A stretch of 64,000 nt of DNA from Sphaerolaimus hirsutus (lineage: Eukaryota > Nematoda > Chromadorea > Monhysterida > Sphaerolaimidae), in assembly GCA_964036195.1 (NCBI GenBank), contig OZ038456.1, positions 806,001 through 870,000 on the forward strand, in the 5' to 3' direction. The stretch's first letter is position 1; every line of letters begins with the position of its first letter. The position numbers and the translations under genes are program-made. Shown here piece after piece: positions 20,227 to 32,335 of this stretch. The notes below the pieces were generated by a model, which had not been told where the DNA came from, ran no database searches, and saw only the letters and a program-made list of their open reading frames with translations.

Positions 20227-21577
20227 CACAGTTGTTAGAATTACTGAACTTTTTTTAAAGTATATGTATATGTAAGTATTTTTCTTTAACTCACCAAAAA
20301 GTATAGAAAATGTAAGATACTTTTTTACTCGTACTCAGGCGTAAATGTGAGTAAAATATTTTTTTTCCCAGGAAAATGTAAAAGCGAGTACTTTTCCCCG
20401 GAAAACGTAAAAGCTACTTCTTTTTACATGTCAGTAGTGATGGAATGGCGCCATGGCGCTGGCGCCATTTGAGGGCGCCAAAGGGCGCCGCGCCATGGCG
20501 CCATTGGCGCTTGGCGCCCTTTTTCTGTGGCGCCTTTGGCGCCTGGCGCCCACATTCTGAAAGGCGCCATGGCGCCCTTGGCGCTTGGCGCCCTTTTTCG
20601 GTGGCGCCCTTGGCGCCTGGCGCCCTGCTTAAAAAGGGCGCCGAAAAGGCGCCACCACCTTTTCAAGGTGAGTGCTGTGTAAATGAAAAACGCATCCGTG
20701 GATGATCTAAATTCGCCAGAAAACTGGACGAAGTGGTGTGAGTGGGTGCAAATCGTTCATCCAACGGTTTATCAGATGTGTCTGATGGATGAGAATACAA
20801 GAATGATGGACTGTCGAACTTGCAAAATCATAAATAAACACATTCCGTTTTTGTCCCCTTCAAGGAAACATTTATTGGAAAATTCTATTTGAAGTGAATG
20901 GATGTTGTCAAATGACAATTTATATTGTGTTTGATTTCATCATGTAGATTTCATTAAAAAAATGTTGTTGCTAGTGTTGTTTTTGTTCATTACTTCCTGG
21001 TGAACGTTAATTAAGAAGTAAATGCGTGTCCACGGTGCTGTAGCAACATTTTTAGCACATGCAGGGTGTTGTAGGTGCTGTTATTTATCCTGGCGCCCTT
21101 GGCGCCTGGCGCCCTATTTTCCAAATGGCGCCATGGCGCCCTTGGCGCTTGGCGCCCTCTTTCCGTGGCGCCCCTGGCGCCTGGCGCCCACTTTCCGAAT
21201 GGCGCCATGGCGCCCTTGGCGCCTGGCGCCCTTTTTCTGTGGCGCCCTTGGCGCTTGGCGCCCACTTTCCAAAAGGCGCCATGGCGCCCTTGGCGCCTGG
21301 CGCCTTTTTTTCTGGCGCTTTTCCATCACTACATGTCAGAGTAATTTTTACACTGGAAGACATAGTAGATGTCGTTTTTATTGATTATTTAGTATTTTTG
21401 AGAAAAATGATAACATTTCTTCAAAAGTTTCTCATTTTAGCAACAGAAAGATGTGATTTGAGCAACAAAAAATACATTTTCTCTGTACGCGTGCACTTTA
21501 CTTTTTAAAGGTATATTTAAATGTATTTACCTCGTAGTCGCGTACGCGTATTTTTCGAGTACATTTTTACAACTGTA
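20227..21577. mobile_element. CACAGTTGT hAT-like element with nested GGCGCC element
   Basis: The ends are CACAGTTGTTAGAATTACTG and TTTTTACAACTGT. Flanks ATATTTAC and AAATTTAC match at 7 of 8. The interior is full of GAGTA/TACTC motifs. It is homologous to 50181-51626 and interrupted by 20435-21331. Confidence 0.75.
20435..21331. mobile_element. hAT-like element with GGCGCC arrays at both ends
   Basis: The ends are TAGTGATGGAATGGCGCC and GGCGCTTTTCCATCACTA, with a perfect 8-bp TSD CATGTCAG (20427-20434, 21332-21339). Dense GGCGCC arrays fill 20446-20655 and 21090-21318. The 430-bp middle has a short open frame (20683-20889, MKNASVDDLNSPENWTKWCE) of unknown origin. Confidence 0.9.
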
Positions 21578-21599
21578 AAATTTACATGGATAATAATTC

Positions 21600-22030
21600 C
21601 ACAGTGAGTATTTTCAGCCAATATGAAAAACGAAAACGTTCAAAAACAATGCACGCAGTCGCTCACAACCTTCACATAAAAAAATTGAAAACAAATTAAA
21701 TACACATTGACCAGAACTTTAAAAGAACATATTTACAAAACCCCAAAATTGTAAAACCGAAGTAGAGTCAAAGTTAAAAACAGTGGCTTCACTAGCGCAA
21801 TTTGCGTGCGCCGGCAATAAAATGTGATTTACTGTTTTTACTTCGTTTTACGCAACTGCATGCCATAAGCACGGAAGAATGGAAGTATTGCAATTCAATT
21901 CACCGGGAATAGTTTCCAACATAGCACAATAAAGTATTGTTGTGGCTGGCTTATCGAATTTGAAACTTGCAAGTTAGGAAGACTTCGCTCTGGTTTTAGG
22001 GTACGGAATATGTATGAAATAAATATTTAC
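21600..22030. other. No recognisable feature
   Basis: AT-rich sequence between two elements. No exon or RNA gene recognised. Confidence 0.35.
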
Positions 22031-22037
22031 TATCATA

Positions 22038-22439
22038 CCGTATTACCTCGAATTACCCCCCCCCTTGAATTTACCCCCTCCCTCGAATTAACCCCCCCTC
22101 AAAATGGGCTGGGGAAATAATAAAGCCCCCCTCGAAATACCCCCCCTTCGGAATGATGTACGTCATGTACATAATAAATACGTCATGTACGCAATGTACA
22201 TGATCTATATTACTGTCAATTTGCATTGCAGCTAAGTTTGTGTAGCTACCTATCTACGTTTTTATGTCCAAATATATCCTGTTTGGACGCATTTATTACC
22301 TACTTTGGGTACGCAAATGCCTACTATTTACTAGAATTTCTGACGAAATTATTTAAAAAAAACCCTAGAATAACCCCCCCCCCTCAAATTTTGCTGGCGA
22401 AATAATAAACCCCCATGGGGGTATTTCGAGGTAATACGG
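22038..22439. mobile_element. CCGTATTACCTCGAATT MITE, TA-flanked
   Basis: The ends are CCGTATTACCTCGAATTACC and TTTCGAGGTAATACGG with TA on both sides. The interior ACATGATCTATATTACTG region is shared with 50422-50808. Confidence 0.8.
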
Positions 22440-22449
22440 TACATTAAGC

Positions 22450-23880
22450 CGAGACAATTTATTAGAGTAGAAACATCCCATGATTTCTAGTAAAAATGAA
22501 ATAATATTTCTAAACATATAACACTAAATACTTCATATGTACATTCGGTGACGTTAGAAAAAATCAACAAATCTACATGAAATTCGGACATTTTAGGCAA
22601 TTGCCGTAAAATTGAAAAAATATTCTTTCTATAACGATGTATAAACGGCATTAACCAACTCTGGTATGAATGAAACAAATGCCCGTATTAAAGCATCCAC
22701 AGCATACCCAATTTCAACCATTCAACTTTGCATAGATACCACACAGGCACATAAAGAACATCATATTTTACCTAGTAAGCGTACATAAATACTTAAATAA
22801 TAATGCGAACGACGCCATGGTTTTGGCGTTTGCGCCATAAAACGCCACCGGGGTTTGGTGTTGAATTCAGAGTAGAATTTTAGGGGTTTTCCAATCGGGA
22901 CCGGCAGTGGATACTTACTGATGCAATGATACACATGCTAGTTTTCAACCGAAATCTTGCAAATTCATACAACAGCTTTGAATGGATTTGAGTTCACCGA
23001 AATGAGTTGTTGTTAGTTCCCCCATTAGGTTCTGTACCTAGTTGATAGTCACTTCATACTGGTAACTCAAATTTATTCAAGCTGATTTGTTAATTTTTGT
23101 AAAAATTTCGTGAAAACCCGGTAATTCTGGATGAGAGCCAAGGCCCTGGCTTTTAAATTCAGGTATTTAAATGTTCAGTACTGTCTGTCTCAAGTCTTTT
23201 AAAAGTCCATACACATTGAAAAACCGATTTTCTAACACTAGTGTGAAGTGCATACGCAAACACATATAGTTGAAGTTATTCTGAAAGTTTTGAACATTGA
23301 TCAAATTTGTTCACATATTTGTATAGATAAAAATTTAGTGATCTAACAAGAATTCCAGTGACGATGTGCCATTCACGAAGTTTTACTACATAGTGATAAC
23401 CAATCGAGTTGGACAGATGGGTCATGTGTGTATTTTTCAAGTATTTTGGTTGACGTTTGGGTATTTCTGAGTATTTTTGAGTACTTTTGCACCGGTATAC
23501 TTCCAAACTGATGAGTCGTGGGTTCAGGGTGAGCAACGGTCTTTGGGTAGGGACGAAATCGTTGCTTCTATAGAGGATAAAATTCATAGATGATTCTGAG
23601 AAAAAAATTTACCCACAAAAACTGGTGTGCACTATTTCCCGAACGACCAGTGGCTCATTTCATTTCGGGGATGCTTTCAGAACAGACACACAATATACAA
23701 CAGCTGGCTGAAAGTTCACCAAATTCATAAGCGGAGAACATTGTTCAATACGCCCCGCGGATCGGGAACAACGTAGACAACGAATAAGCTATCAGACTTC
23801 GCATTTGACAACTGGACGTGGTATTTTTCCATTGAATGTGCATTATTTAACTTTGGGAGCTTTATTTTTGTATGATTAAT
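22450..23880. other. No recognisable gene
   Basis: AT-rich intergenic sequence of about 1.4 kb with only shadow frames. A palindromic stretch around 22950-23090 (AACTCAAAT) recalls other small foldbacks but has no clear ends. Confidence 0.35.
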
Positions 23881-23889
23881 GCTCTCCTG

Positions 23890-24339
23890 CAGGGACGTAT
23901 CCAGAATTTTTGAGCGGGGGGGGGGGCTGTTTGTTTACGGAACCCGGCGAACGGGGGGGGGGGCTCAGCCCCCCCCCCTCAATTTTTACCTATAGAGTGA
24001 CGGAATAGCGCCATGGCGCTGGCGCCATTTGTAGGCGCCACGCCATGGCGCCATTGGCGTTGGCGCCAGCACCATGAAATGCTGTATACGTATGTAAATA
24101 TACATACAAATACAGCAAAAAACGCACAGTTAATTAAATTTTGAAGGATTTTCGGCTACAGGGAGCAATAAAGTGATATTCCTAATGCCTGGTAGCAAAT
24201 GCGTGCTTGCGCGCAAAAAAATTTGCATTAAACCTTTCAAAATCGTACGGAAACTTGCATTTTCCGGTGTTTTTCAGGTCTCACCCGGGAAGGGGGGGGG
24301 GGCTGCAGCCCCCCCGCCCCCTCCCTGGATACGGCCCTG
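23890..24339. mobile_element. hAT-like MITE, CAGGGACGTATCCAG ends
   Basis: The ends are CAGGGACGTATCCAGAATTT and CCTGGATACGGCCCTG. Flanks CTCTCCTG and CTCTCATG match at 7 of 8. It contains a GGCGCC block (24010-24065) and the hairpin GCGTGCTTGCGCGC (24201-24214). Confidence 0.88.
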
Positions 24340-24656
24340 CTCTCATGTTTAAGCAGACTCATAAAAAGCGAGTTTTTAAGGTTAAATCGTTCAATTTGAC
24401 TTTACTGTCTTTTGAGTCGCGCAGTGGCAAAGTGACGGAAATGGAAAATTGACATGGATAAAACACAATAATTCACCTCCAGATATTCAGAGAATGAGTC
24501 ATACAAACGCCTGAATCCCCAAAAATTGGAAAATAAAATAAAATAACGGTCGCACCACAAAGAACTAAAAAATGCGACACTCAAAATACAACAGCAAAAA
24601 AGTGTCTATTTACAAAAAGAGAAAGAACGAAGTCTGGAAAGCAAACTTTGCACATA

Positions 24657-24901
24657 CCGTATTTCCTCGAAATACCCCCGCCCCTCAAAATGGGCACTAT
24701 GAATTTGTGGTCCGGGAAATGCATAACAGACGTTCAAAACACTTACTGTGTTACGTTAGAACATCGTTTATAACATCTACATCCTTATAAAAGGCTGTAA
24801 AAACTTTTAAATGGTGGTTATTGTTGCATTTTTAACATTTTTTTCTCAAAATTTTCACTCTGAAAAAATAAACCCCCGGGGGGTATTTCGAGGAAATACG
24901 G
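24657..24901. mobile_element. CCGTATTTCCTCGAA MITE, TA-flanked
   Basis: The ends are CCGTATTTCCTCGAAATACC and TTTCGAGGAAATACGG. Close copy of 7020-7261 and 36200-36435 (shared GGAAATGCATAACAGACG). Confidence 0.8.
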
Positions 24902-25170
24902 TAAGTTGTCACTTTTGGCAGTGCACTGCACAGGGCACAGCGGCAGACACACAAACGATGCTTCACATTATTATACGCGCTCGGGTTTCACTTGTGCTGT
25001 CGGAAAATCCTCGCAGAACGCCTTGAAACGAAACTAATTCGAACACTTTGAAAAGCCGAATATTTTTCGAATATTTACTCGCGCACACAACCGATCGCAT
25101 TGTTTTTTCGACACTTTAGAAATGGCCAAAAACAACAACAAGGATAGCACCGTCCCAGGTGCTAGTCCCA

Positions 25171-25487
25171 AACCCTGTAAAATGCCCTGTAAAATGTCAA
25201 ACAAAGTGTAAAATGTCATGGACAAAATACTCTGCAAAGGCCCCACACACGCTAGTTGACATCGACACCAAATGTCAACTGGTTCCGTTCCTCATTTAAA
25301 AATTGCGTTTGAACGTCGTTCGTCCACTCGTCAGCGAGCTTTAGATCGGGATTGGCACCAGTTGACATTTGGATTCGATGTCAACTAGCGTGTGTGGGCC
25401 CATTGTGGCAACTCGGTTGCCATTTTGCAGGGCATTTTCCATGACTTTTGACACTTTGCATGAAACTTGACATTTTACATGGCCTGA
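25171..25487. mobile_element. GTAAAATGTCA element with nested CACACACGC MITE
   Basis: CCCTGTAAAATGCCCTGTAA at the left, CTTGACATTTTACATGGC at the right. Interrupted by a CACACACGCTAGTTGACA foldback at 25240-25400. Confidence 0.6.
25240..25400. mobile_element. CACACACGCTAGTTGACA foldback MITE
   Basis: CCCCACACACGCTAGTTGAC and GTCAACTAGCGTGTGTGGG are near-perfect inverted arms. The inner CAAATGTCAACTGGTTCC pairs with its complement. Confidence 0.7.
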
Positions 25488-25853
25488 AACTGCCCCCAGA
25501 AGGACACTAACATACACCCACAACACTATCAAAAGCACTTCACCGGAAGGGGGAGGGGGGTGGCAAAAACATGCAAAAAGTGCCAAAATATACCAACGCC
25601 AGAGACGGGGGGGGGGCAAATCCCCAAAGGCTCGCGCAAGAGCGACGCCGCAAAGGCAACATCAAACGCGGACAAGCGGCGGTGCACTGCGCAAAGACAA
25701 AACAGGGTTTGAATGCGTTGCACTGCGGCGAGGTGCGTTGGCGCCGCGTAAGCTACATAGTTTGCATGGTGCCCATTTGAAAACTCGATCGAAATCTTGG
25801 TCGTTGACTTTAACAGTAGTTCACGGAGTGATTGTTTCTGTAAACTAATAATT

Positions 25854-26483
25854 TGGGCGTCTAATTCTAAAAGTCGATAAGTCCACAAAATGCGATTTTG
25901 AGTAAATCGCATTTTAAGTTTCAGACCCAATTCCAGGTCCGTGGTGCGTGTCCAATTTGGCTCTCTCATGTTTTCCATTAAGTTCCATATGTTGACAATA
26001 ATGTGTCAAATTTTCAGCCCCTAATCTCAACCTATATGTGAAAAATGGGTGTTCATAAAATTCCATTCGGTCAGAGAAAAACTGTTTCGGGGAGGGAAAT
26101 GGACTTGTCGCCTTCTTGCACGCGAGAACGTTTTTGTTCCCGGGGAAGCCGAGGCTGCCTTATGGGAAAATTATGGACTTGTCGCCTTTTAGAAATCGGT
26201 GTCCACAGTGGACTTATCACATTTTGCGTTTTTGTCCCATAAAAAAGGATGCGGACTTATCGACTTTTAGCCCAAAACTAAGTGGACTTGTCAACTTCTT
26301 GCCCAATTGTTTTGCATCTTTCCCAAAAATGTCAAATTTGGCACTATGCCATATAGGCCTGTGAGGTAAAAAAAATTATGGAAAATTACGAAAAATGTGC
26401 AGACGGACCCCAGATGACGTCTCCGGGCCTAACTCGAAATTATCATGTTTTGGACTTGTCGACTTTTAGAATTGAACGCCTCA
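25854..26483. mobile_element. GGCGTCTAATTCTAAAAGTCGA element
   Basis: Starts GGGCGTCTAATTCTAAAAGT and ends GACTTTTAGAATTGAACGCC. A homologue lies at 53068-54369 in the other orientation. Many GGACTTGTCG(A/C) repeats inside resemble the terminal motif. No protein is recognisable. Confidence 0.65.
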
Positions 26484-26499
26484 ATTGCATCATAATAAA

Positions 26500-27480
26500 T
26501 ACTAGTGCGCTAAATCTAAGTGGTCAGTTACGGAAAAGTAAAAGCGTCAATCAACATTCGCGTGGCCATGCAGTTTTTGAATGAGTTACCCAATTGTAAC
26601 CCAATGAAAACTAGTTTGCGTGGCCACCTCGTGTCAGTGGTGCGCTTCGGGGGTATGGGACGGGTATGTGTCGCTTTTGGACTTGTCGCAAACTTGTTTA
26701 GATAGTAAATAGTGAATGTGGGGCTATTTGAGGATCGCATGCGGATGTTGTATTGATACGTGCTGTTCGATTTCGGTTGACTGTTTCGACGAAAGGCGAT
26801 ACACATACTGATTTGATATTAAAATGATTTTTTATAAATATGAAAATGGGCACTTAAAAATAATGATATCCCACGGCTTCACAGCAACTTTATGTCCACT
26901 GACTTCACATCAATTATATGACGATACATTTTGTGTCGCTTCATTCATTTCTGTTATGCCAGATTTTGAAAATATTAAATTTTAACAAAAAATAATAATT
27001 TTTTATAAAGCAGCTAGAACAAATTCTTCTTACCTCCCTATTATGTATATTTGTCTGTTTTTTAGTTCAGATAGCTATTTCGATATTGCAATAAGTAAAA
27101 AACCCACACGTGAAAAACATTACAAACTAGATCCATCATTAATAGCTTCAAGTCACAATAAGTAGGTATAAAAAACATTGATAAAACCTGAGCATATACT
27201 CCTCTGTTATTTTGACGTGAAATTTCTATCTGACGCCTGACACCACCGTATCCAAAAGTCACTGGAAATTTTTGCATTTTTCTGGCTTGTCGAAGTTTGA
27301 ACGTTTTAATGATTTGTTGAAGGATGATTTTGATCGACAAGCCAAATTCGTGTCGATTTCAAAACGAGACAGTGTTCAAAAATGTATAGAACAAATATTG
27401 CTCAAATAAATACAGTACATACTGCAATCACTGAAGATTAACTAGTTGACAAAGAATAAACACAGGTGCCGTTTGTGGGT
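26500..27480. other. No recognisable gene
   Basis: AT-rich sequence. No element ends or coherent exons identified. Confidence 0.35.
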
Positions 27481-27498
27481 TGCAAAAAACCCGTGGTG

Positions 27499-28594
27499 CA
27501 TAGGCGGCGTAAGTGCCTGTACGCTTGTGAATGTCACAAGCGGAATTTTTGGTGTCACAAGCGAAAATTTCCCTGCCACATTGTGACATTCACAAGCGTG
27601 TATTGGACAAACGAGCGTGAAATCTCAAAATTAGCTCAAAATCGCTAAAATTCGCCCCATTTTGCCAATTTTCACCTATATAATCACTATTTCCATCTAT
27701 TTATACACGTTTATATACCTATTTGTAGCCGTTTTAATTGTATTTCTAGCGATTTTGAAATTTTTGGCAGGCTACCAACTTCACATAAAGGCTCCGGTAA
27801 TAAGGTATCACAAGGTGAAATTTTGTGAAATGTGAATGTCACAAGTAGGGATGGAAAAAAAGCGCTTTTTTTTAACGGCCCCGCTTTTTTAAAAAAAAAG
27901 CGCTTTTTTTTAAAAAACGCGCTTTTTTCGCTTTTTTTCAAAAAATGTCGGGACGTTAACTAAAAAGCTCCCAAATATGGTTCTGTATCAATATATACAG
28001 GTATATCAGACAAGTGACAGTACTTGTGATGATATATAGCCATAGAATGGCTGTGTAGCCATAGGATAGCATTATAAGTGGCGATTTCTGCCAAAAAAAT
28101 ACTTTTAATTTTGACTCATTATGTATATCGCCCTTTGTGAATGTTTCGCAACTTCATGTGAAGTGAGGCATGAAATAGTGCTTATAAATAAGGCTATAAG
28201 AGAAGGCTGATACATTGAGAGTAATGTTTTACACTGTAGAAGTATGTGGTAGGACATTGGCTGGATATTCTATGCTACACTAACATATCACTACTTATTA
28301 TTACATGATAGCATACAGGAATAGAAGCAATGGAACTAAAAATGCCACAAAACCGATGAAAACCACCACCAGTGGTAATGTGCATGTGAAATCGCGCGCT
28401 TGCGCGCGAAAAATTGAAAAATACCTAGTGCATAAGTACTGAAATGTTTTGCCAGCGCTCTTTTTAAAAAAAAAGCGCTGGGACCCTTGCGCTTTTTTTT
28501 AAAAAAAAGCGGCGTTTTTTAAAAAAAAGCGCTTGAAAAAAAGCGCTGGCCATCCCTAGTCACAAGCACAAATGTGGACCTTGCGCCGCCTATG
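27499..28594. mobile_element. CATAGGCGGCG hAT-like element with nested insertion
   Basis: The ends are CATAGGCGGCGTAAGTGCC and CTTGCGCCGCCTATG, with a perfect 8-bp TSD CCGTGGTG (27491-27498, 28595-28602). Subterminal CTTGTGAATGTCACAAGCG palindromes. Interrupted by 27846-28558. Confidence 0.85.
27846..28558. mobile_element. hAT-like MITE with AAAAGCGCTTTT arrays (TAGGGATGG ends)
   Basis: The ends are TAGGGATGGAAAAAAAGCGC and GCGCTGGCCATCCCTA, with a perfect 8-bp TSD GTCACAAG. Arrays of AAAAAAGCGCTTTTTT sit at both ends. The interior is homologous to 53404-54064 and 61728-62433, which carry AACGTTTT arrays instead. Contains the hairpin CGCGCGCTTGCGCGCG near 28393. Confidence 0.9.
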
Positions 28595-28854
28595 CCGTGG
28601 TGTGTTCACTTTTTGCATAGATAAGGAAGCGGAATCGTAAAACTAATTTTGTAGGGTCGTTTAATTAAATTTGACGTCAAACTGTTCGGATAAGGTCGCA
28701 CTTTGGCAGGTCGCATCGCATGTACCTATTATCAATTTTGGCACAATATATTTTGACGTCAATTTTATTTTAAAACATCATATCTTCAATGAAAACATCG
28801 CCATTTGGAACTTTGTCCCATTTGTTCAAACTAATTTCTGATTACGGTCATAAG

Positions 28855-29017
28855 TAGTGATGTGAGAGCGCCATGGCGCTAGCGCCAAAGCAAAAAGCGC
28901 CATGGCGCTTGGCGCTAAAATGCTGTGGCGCCATTGGCGCTTGGCGCCGTGTTTCCGAAAAGCGCCATGGCGCTTTTGGCACTTGGCGCCAAAAGTCTGG
29001 CGCTTTTTACATCACTA
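28855..29017. mobile_element. hAT-like GGCGCC-array MITE (TAGTGATG ends)
   Basis: The ends are TAGTGATGTGAGAGCGCC and GCGCTTTTTACATCACTA. Flanks GTCATAAG and GTCGTAAG match at 7 of 8. The array is GGCGCC/AGCGCC. Confidence 0.85.
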
Positions 29018-29044
29018 GTCGTAAGTCAAACAAAACGTTGGTAT

Positions 29045-29489
29045 CAGGGGTCTCCTAGGGGGGGGGGGGGCTGGGGGCTGCCCCCCCCCAAATCCGCAGC
29101 TATACATCTATCCCAGAGGCCGCTCAGCTAACTATCTATTCCAGAGGCAAATTTTTTGCCTATCTATCCCCAAAAGCAGCCAGCTATCTACCTATCTGGA
29201 GCGATTTTTGAGCAATTTTGCCCCTTAAAATCGTTAATTTTCATACATTTTATAGTTTTTCACGTTCAAAATCGCGGCTTTCGCCTATACACATGTTTAT
29301 ATACCTATTTTAGCTACTTTTAACATGTTTTTAGCGATTTTTTACCCGTTTCTGCCTTCTATGCACTGAAAAGCCTATATAATTTGCCCCCGCGAGCCGC
29401 CCAGAAAATTTTTCAGCTATCTATCCCTCCGGAGGAGCGATTTGCTATCTATCCAGCCCCCGCGAGGGCCAAAATCTTGGAGACCCCTG
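29045..29489. mobile_element. hAT-like MITE, CAGGGGTCTCC ends, 8-bp TSD
   Basis: The ends are CAGGGGTCTCCTAGGGGG and ATCTTGGAGACCCCTG, with a perfect 8-bp TSD GTTGGTAT (29037-29044, 29490-29497). Repeated AGCTATCTATCC (GATA-type) motifs inside. Confidence 0.92.
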
Positions 29490-29979
29490 GTTGGTATATT
29501 CCCGTCCCAATCCCAGTCCTGAAAACTTCGTCCCAATTCACATACCGGCTTTTAAAACCGTCAAAATCGAGGAAACCGAATAAATACCATTTCGAGCTTT
29601 TACGAAATGAAGTGGTCGGATCGGATGAATAACGCCAATAAGTCTTATAAAAAAAACAACTGAAAAAGCCGTTACTCCCAGTTAAGTCGAAATTTTACAA
29701 ATTGATCAATCTATTACAGACGCATCAAAGTTAACAGAATGGTCAGTTTTGATCTCTGTAAATTTAGTTGACGGACTGCCCAGCCCGGTGAACTCAAGTG
29801 CGTTCAAATCTCATTCATAAGTTTTGCTCAACTCCGGCTGTCAACTAGCGTGCGTGTAGGCAGACATTCATTGACAGGAACTCTCCTGGCTGGTATGAAA
29901 CTTGTCTTGTCTAGTGACCAACTTGGGTGGTGGCGGCCACAAAATCGACTGCAGCGCAGCTAACGATGGCAAAAAAAAA

Positions 29980-30255
29980 TTCGAAAATTCGAAAACGTTT
30001 GAATATTAAATACCACTGAAAATAGATTAAACATTCATCCAAACATAAAAAACCATCCAAATACAGTGTTTAAAGGGTCAAATTCATTATTTTTCCAAAA
30101 AAAAATTCGAAAAGTCTTTCAAAAATTCGAAAACTACCCAAAAAGATTCGAAAATTCGAAAACTAAATTCGAAATTCAATAAGCATTTTTAGGAAAAATT
30201 CGAAAATTCGAAAAGTCATTTTAGAAAAAATACTCAAAAATTTAAAGACTTTTTT
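29980..30255. repeat. AAAATTCGAAAA-rich element
   Basis: Arrays of AAAATTCGAAAA flank a short middle, probably bounded by GATGGCAAAAAAAAATTC at 29965 and CTTTTTTTCCGGGGGTTTGC at the right. The layout matches the other motif-array elements. The termini (CTAACGATGGCAAA, TTTGCCATCGTTAAG) are inverted. Confidence 0.65.
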
Positions 30256-30486
30256 TCCGGGGGTTTGCCATCGTTAAGTGCAGCACAACCAGCGCGGCGT
30301 GTCACAAGGGGCATGCCGGACTTGAAAGCCGCCCGCAATATCTGGCGATGCACTGCACTGCGGCGACGCGACAACACAACAATGCAACTGGTGCGCGGGG
30401 GTAGGGGTGGGCATGGAAAATGGACATTTTCTCGGCGCCATTTTATCGATTTTAAGCTGATTTTGAGCCTTCACTCTCCTTTGTAC

Positions 30487-30575
30487 AATACAAGCTTGTG
30501 AACGTCACAGTGTGACAGTGAAATTTCCACTTGTGACATTCACAAGCGTTAAAGCACTTACGCCGCCTAAGCTCA
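30487..30575. repeat. GGCGGCG/CACAAGCG element fragment
   Basis: CTTGTGAACGTCACAGTG...CACAAGCG and ACTTACGCCGCCTAAG match the right end of the CATAGGCGGCG family. The left end is lost. Confidence 0.5.
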
Positions 30576-30753
30576 CGAGGGGATATTCGGGGACTAGTAC
30601 CATGCACATTGACAAGTTCTTCTGTCGTTTTTTTAAAATACATAAAAACTGTTTTAAAAATCACTAGTGGAGTGTACGCTGGAATAAGGTTATTATGTTT
30701 GTAAAATTTGCGATAAAGCATGGTGGCTGCACACAGAGCTGCTAAGTTCTGAC

Positions 30754-31534
30754 TAGGGTGTCAAATTTCCGTTTCCGCTTTCCGTTTCCGCCTTTCCGCA
30801 GGAAAATTTTTTACCTTTCTGTTTTCGGTTTTCCGGCAGCTGAAAATTTTAACCTTTCCGTTTTCCGGCTGAAAAATTTTTACCTTTCCGTTGCCATTTT
30901 TCCAGGCCATTTTTCCATTTTCTGGCTCGATTTTCAGTTTTCTGGCATTTTTTCATTGTTTTTCCAATCTGTATTTATCTTTTTCCACTATGGTGTTTTT
31001 AACTATAATACCAGGTTCTTCTGTCAGTCATAATTTTTATCTGTATCCAAATCTGTAAAAAACACGAAGTAATTTTGGACACATACTTTGCAGTCTGCTG
31101 AGTATACTTTTTACTGTTCCGTTACATCAAAGTTCACTTTTGCTAAATTCTTATTGTTGTTGTAGTGTATTTTTGCTACCTTTTGATGATTTTTTGTTGG
31201 TTCAGTTAAGCTTGAACTACAAGTGAAATTACTGGCATGATCCATAGTTGCAGAATGTACAGCTACCACAATCAAAGCCAAACAGGCAAACCTGCATGCA
31301 GGTTTTCCTTCTGCAAATTTCACTTTATTTTTTCCGTTTCCATGAAAATTTCGCTTTCCGTTTTCCGGCCGACAATTTTTTTTACCTTTCCGTTTTCCGC
31401 ATGAGTGAATTTTTTTTACCTTTCCGTTTTCCGTTTTCCGGCAGAATATTTTTTTACCTTTCCGTTTTCCGTAAAGTGAAAATTTTTTACCTTTCCGTTT
31501 TCCGTGTTCCATAAAAAAAATTTATGACACCCTA
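30754..31534. mobile_element. hAT-like MITE with TTTCCG arrays (TAGGGTGTCA ends)
   Basis: The ends are TAGGGTGTCAAATTTCCG and TTTATGACACCCTA. Flanks GTTCTGAC and GTTCCGAT match at 6 of 8. TTTCCG arrays occupy both ends, with an AT-rich middle. A GAGTATAC-type end sits near 31100. Confidence 0.78.
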
Positions 31535-31632
31535 GTTCCGATCCGACACGATGAAAACTGAATACAAACTAGAAAGTATCCGCAATAAACTGGGTTTGCA
31601 TGTGCAAATTGTGCCCGGGAGCGCTTTCGACG

Positions 31633-31857
31633 GGGGGTGCACTGATACGCACATCTGCCTGTTACGCACATTTGCCCGTTTTTTCACTTGACACTTTTTA
31701 AGTGATTTTCAGATATGAGTGAAGTGAAAAAAAGTTCACTAATGTCATTGCGCAACTTTTTTTCACTTTACTCATATTTGAAATCACTTGAAAAAGGGTC
31801 AAGTGAAAAAACGGGCAAATGTGCGTAACGGGCAGATGTGCGTATCAGGCCTGCCCC
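31633..31857. mobile_element. GATACGCACATCTGCC MITE, perfect 8-bp TSD
   Basis: The ends are GGGGGTGCACTGATACGCAC and GTGCGTATCAGGCCTGCCCC, with a perfect TSD TTTCGACG (31625-31632, 31858-31865). The foldback interior has CACTTGACACTTTT arms. Confidence 0.88.
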
Positions 31858-32009
31858 TTTCGACGCCAGGGGCACCGTTTGCCACCCAGTCATTCATACC
31901 TAAATATGGTTTCGCAAGCAAAGTATTCTAATGAATTTGCCAATACAAGTGGGCAGAAATAACTGAAAGAACTGCCATGTGACATGCTATCGCGCCCGAA
32001 GTGGCTTCA

Positions 32010-32335
32010 AACACAGGATCGACTTTCGGGATCGGGATTAGTTTTTAGAGTTATCGGGATCGGGATCGGGTTTTTGGACAAAGTTCTGGTATTGAGGGTT
32101 CTTCTTATTTGAAAAAAAAGATCTAAAACAAACTTGGGTGTCAGAGAAGTGACATAAAACGCTCATGGAAGGTTTACGTTCACATTTTTGAGTGAATAAA
32201 GTCATTTGGATATTTTGGCCAATTCTTCCGGTACCGGAATTGGGGAAATTTTATGAGGATCGGGATGGATTTGGAAAATTAAGGGATTGGAACCGTAAAA
32301 CACCGAAATTTATCGGGATCCCCGTTTGAACCAAA
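32010..32335. mobile_element. Degenerate GGGATC-array hAT-like MITE
   Basis: From TTCAAACACAGGATCGACTT to ATCCCCGTTTGAACC, with GGGATCGGGATCGGG inside. Both ends are eroded. Confidence 0.6.

Noticed and set aside
20424..21508. Frames reading GAWRP and RQAPRAP repeats
   Set aside because: Translations of GGCGCC arrays in the TAGTGATGG element, open on both strands; not proteins.
25529..25978. 149-codon minus-strand frame near 25.5-26.0 kb
   Set aside because: Its start lies in a dispersed repeat also present at 53-54 kb and its end in GC-rich unique DNA; no domain recognised.
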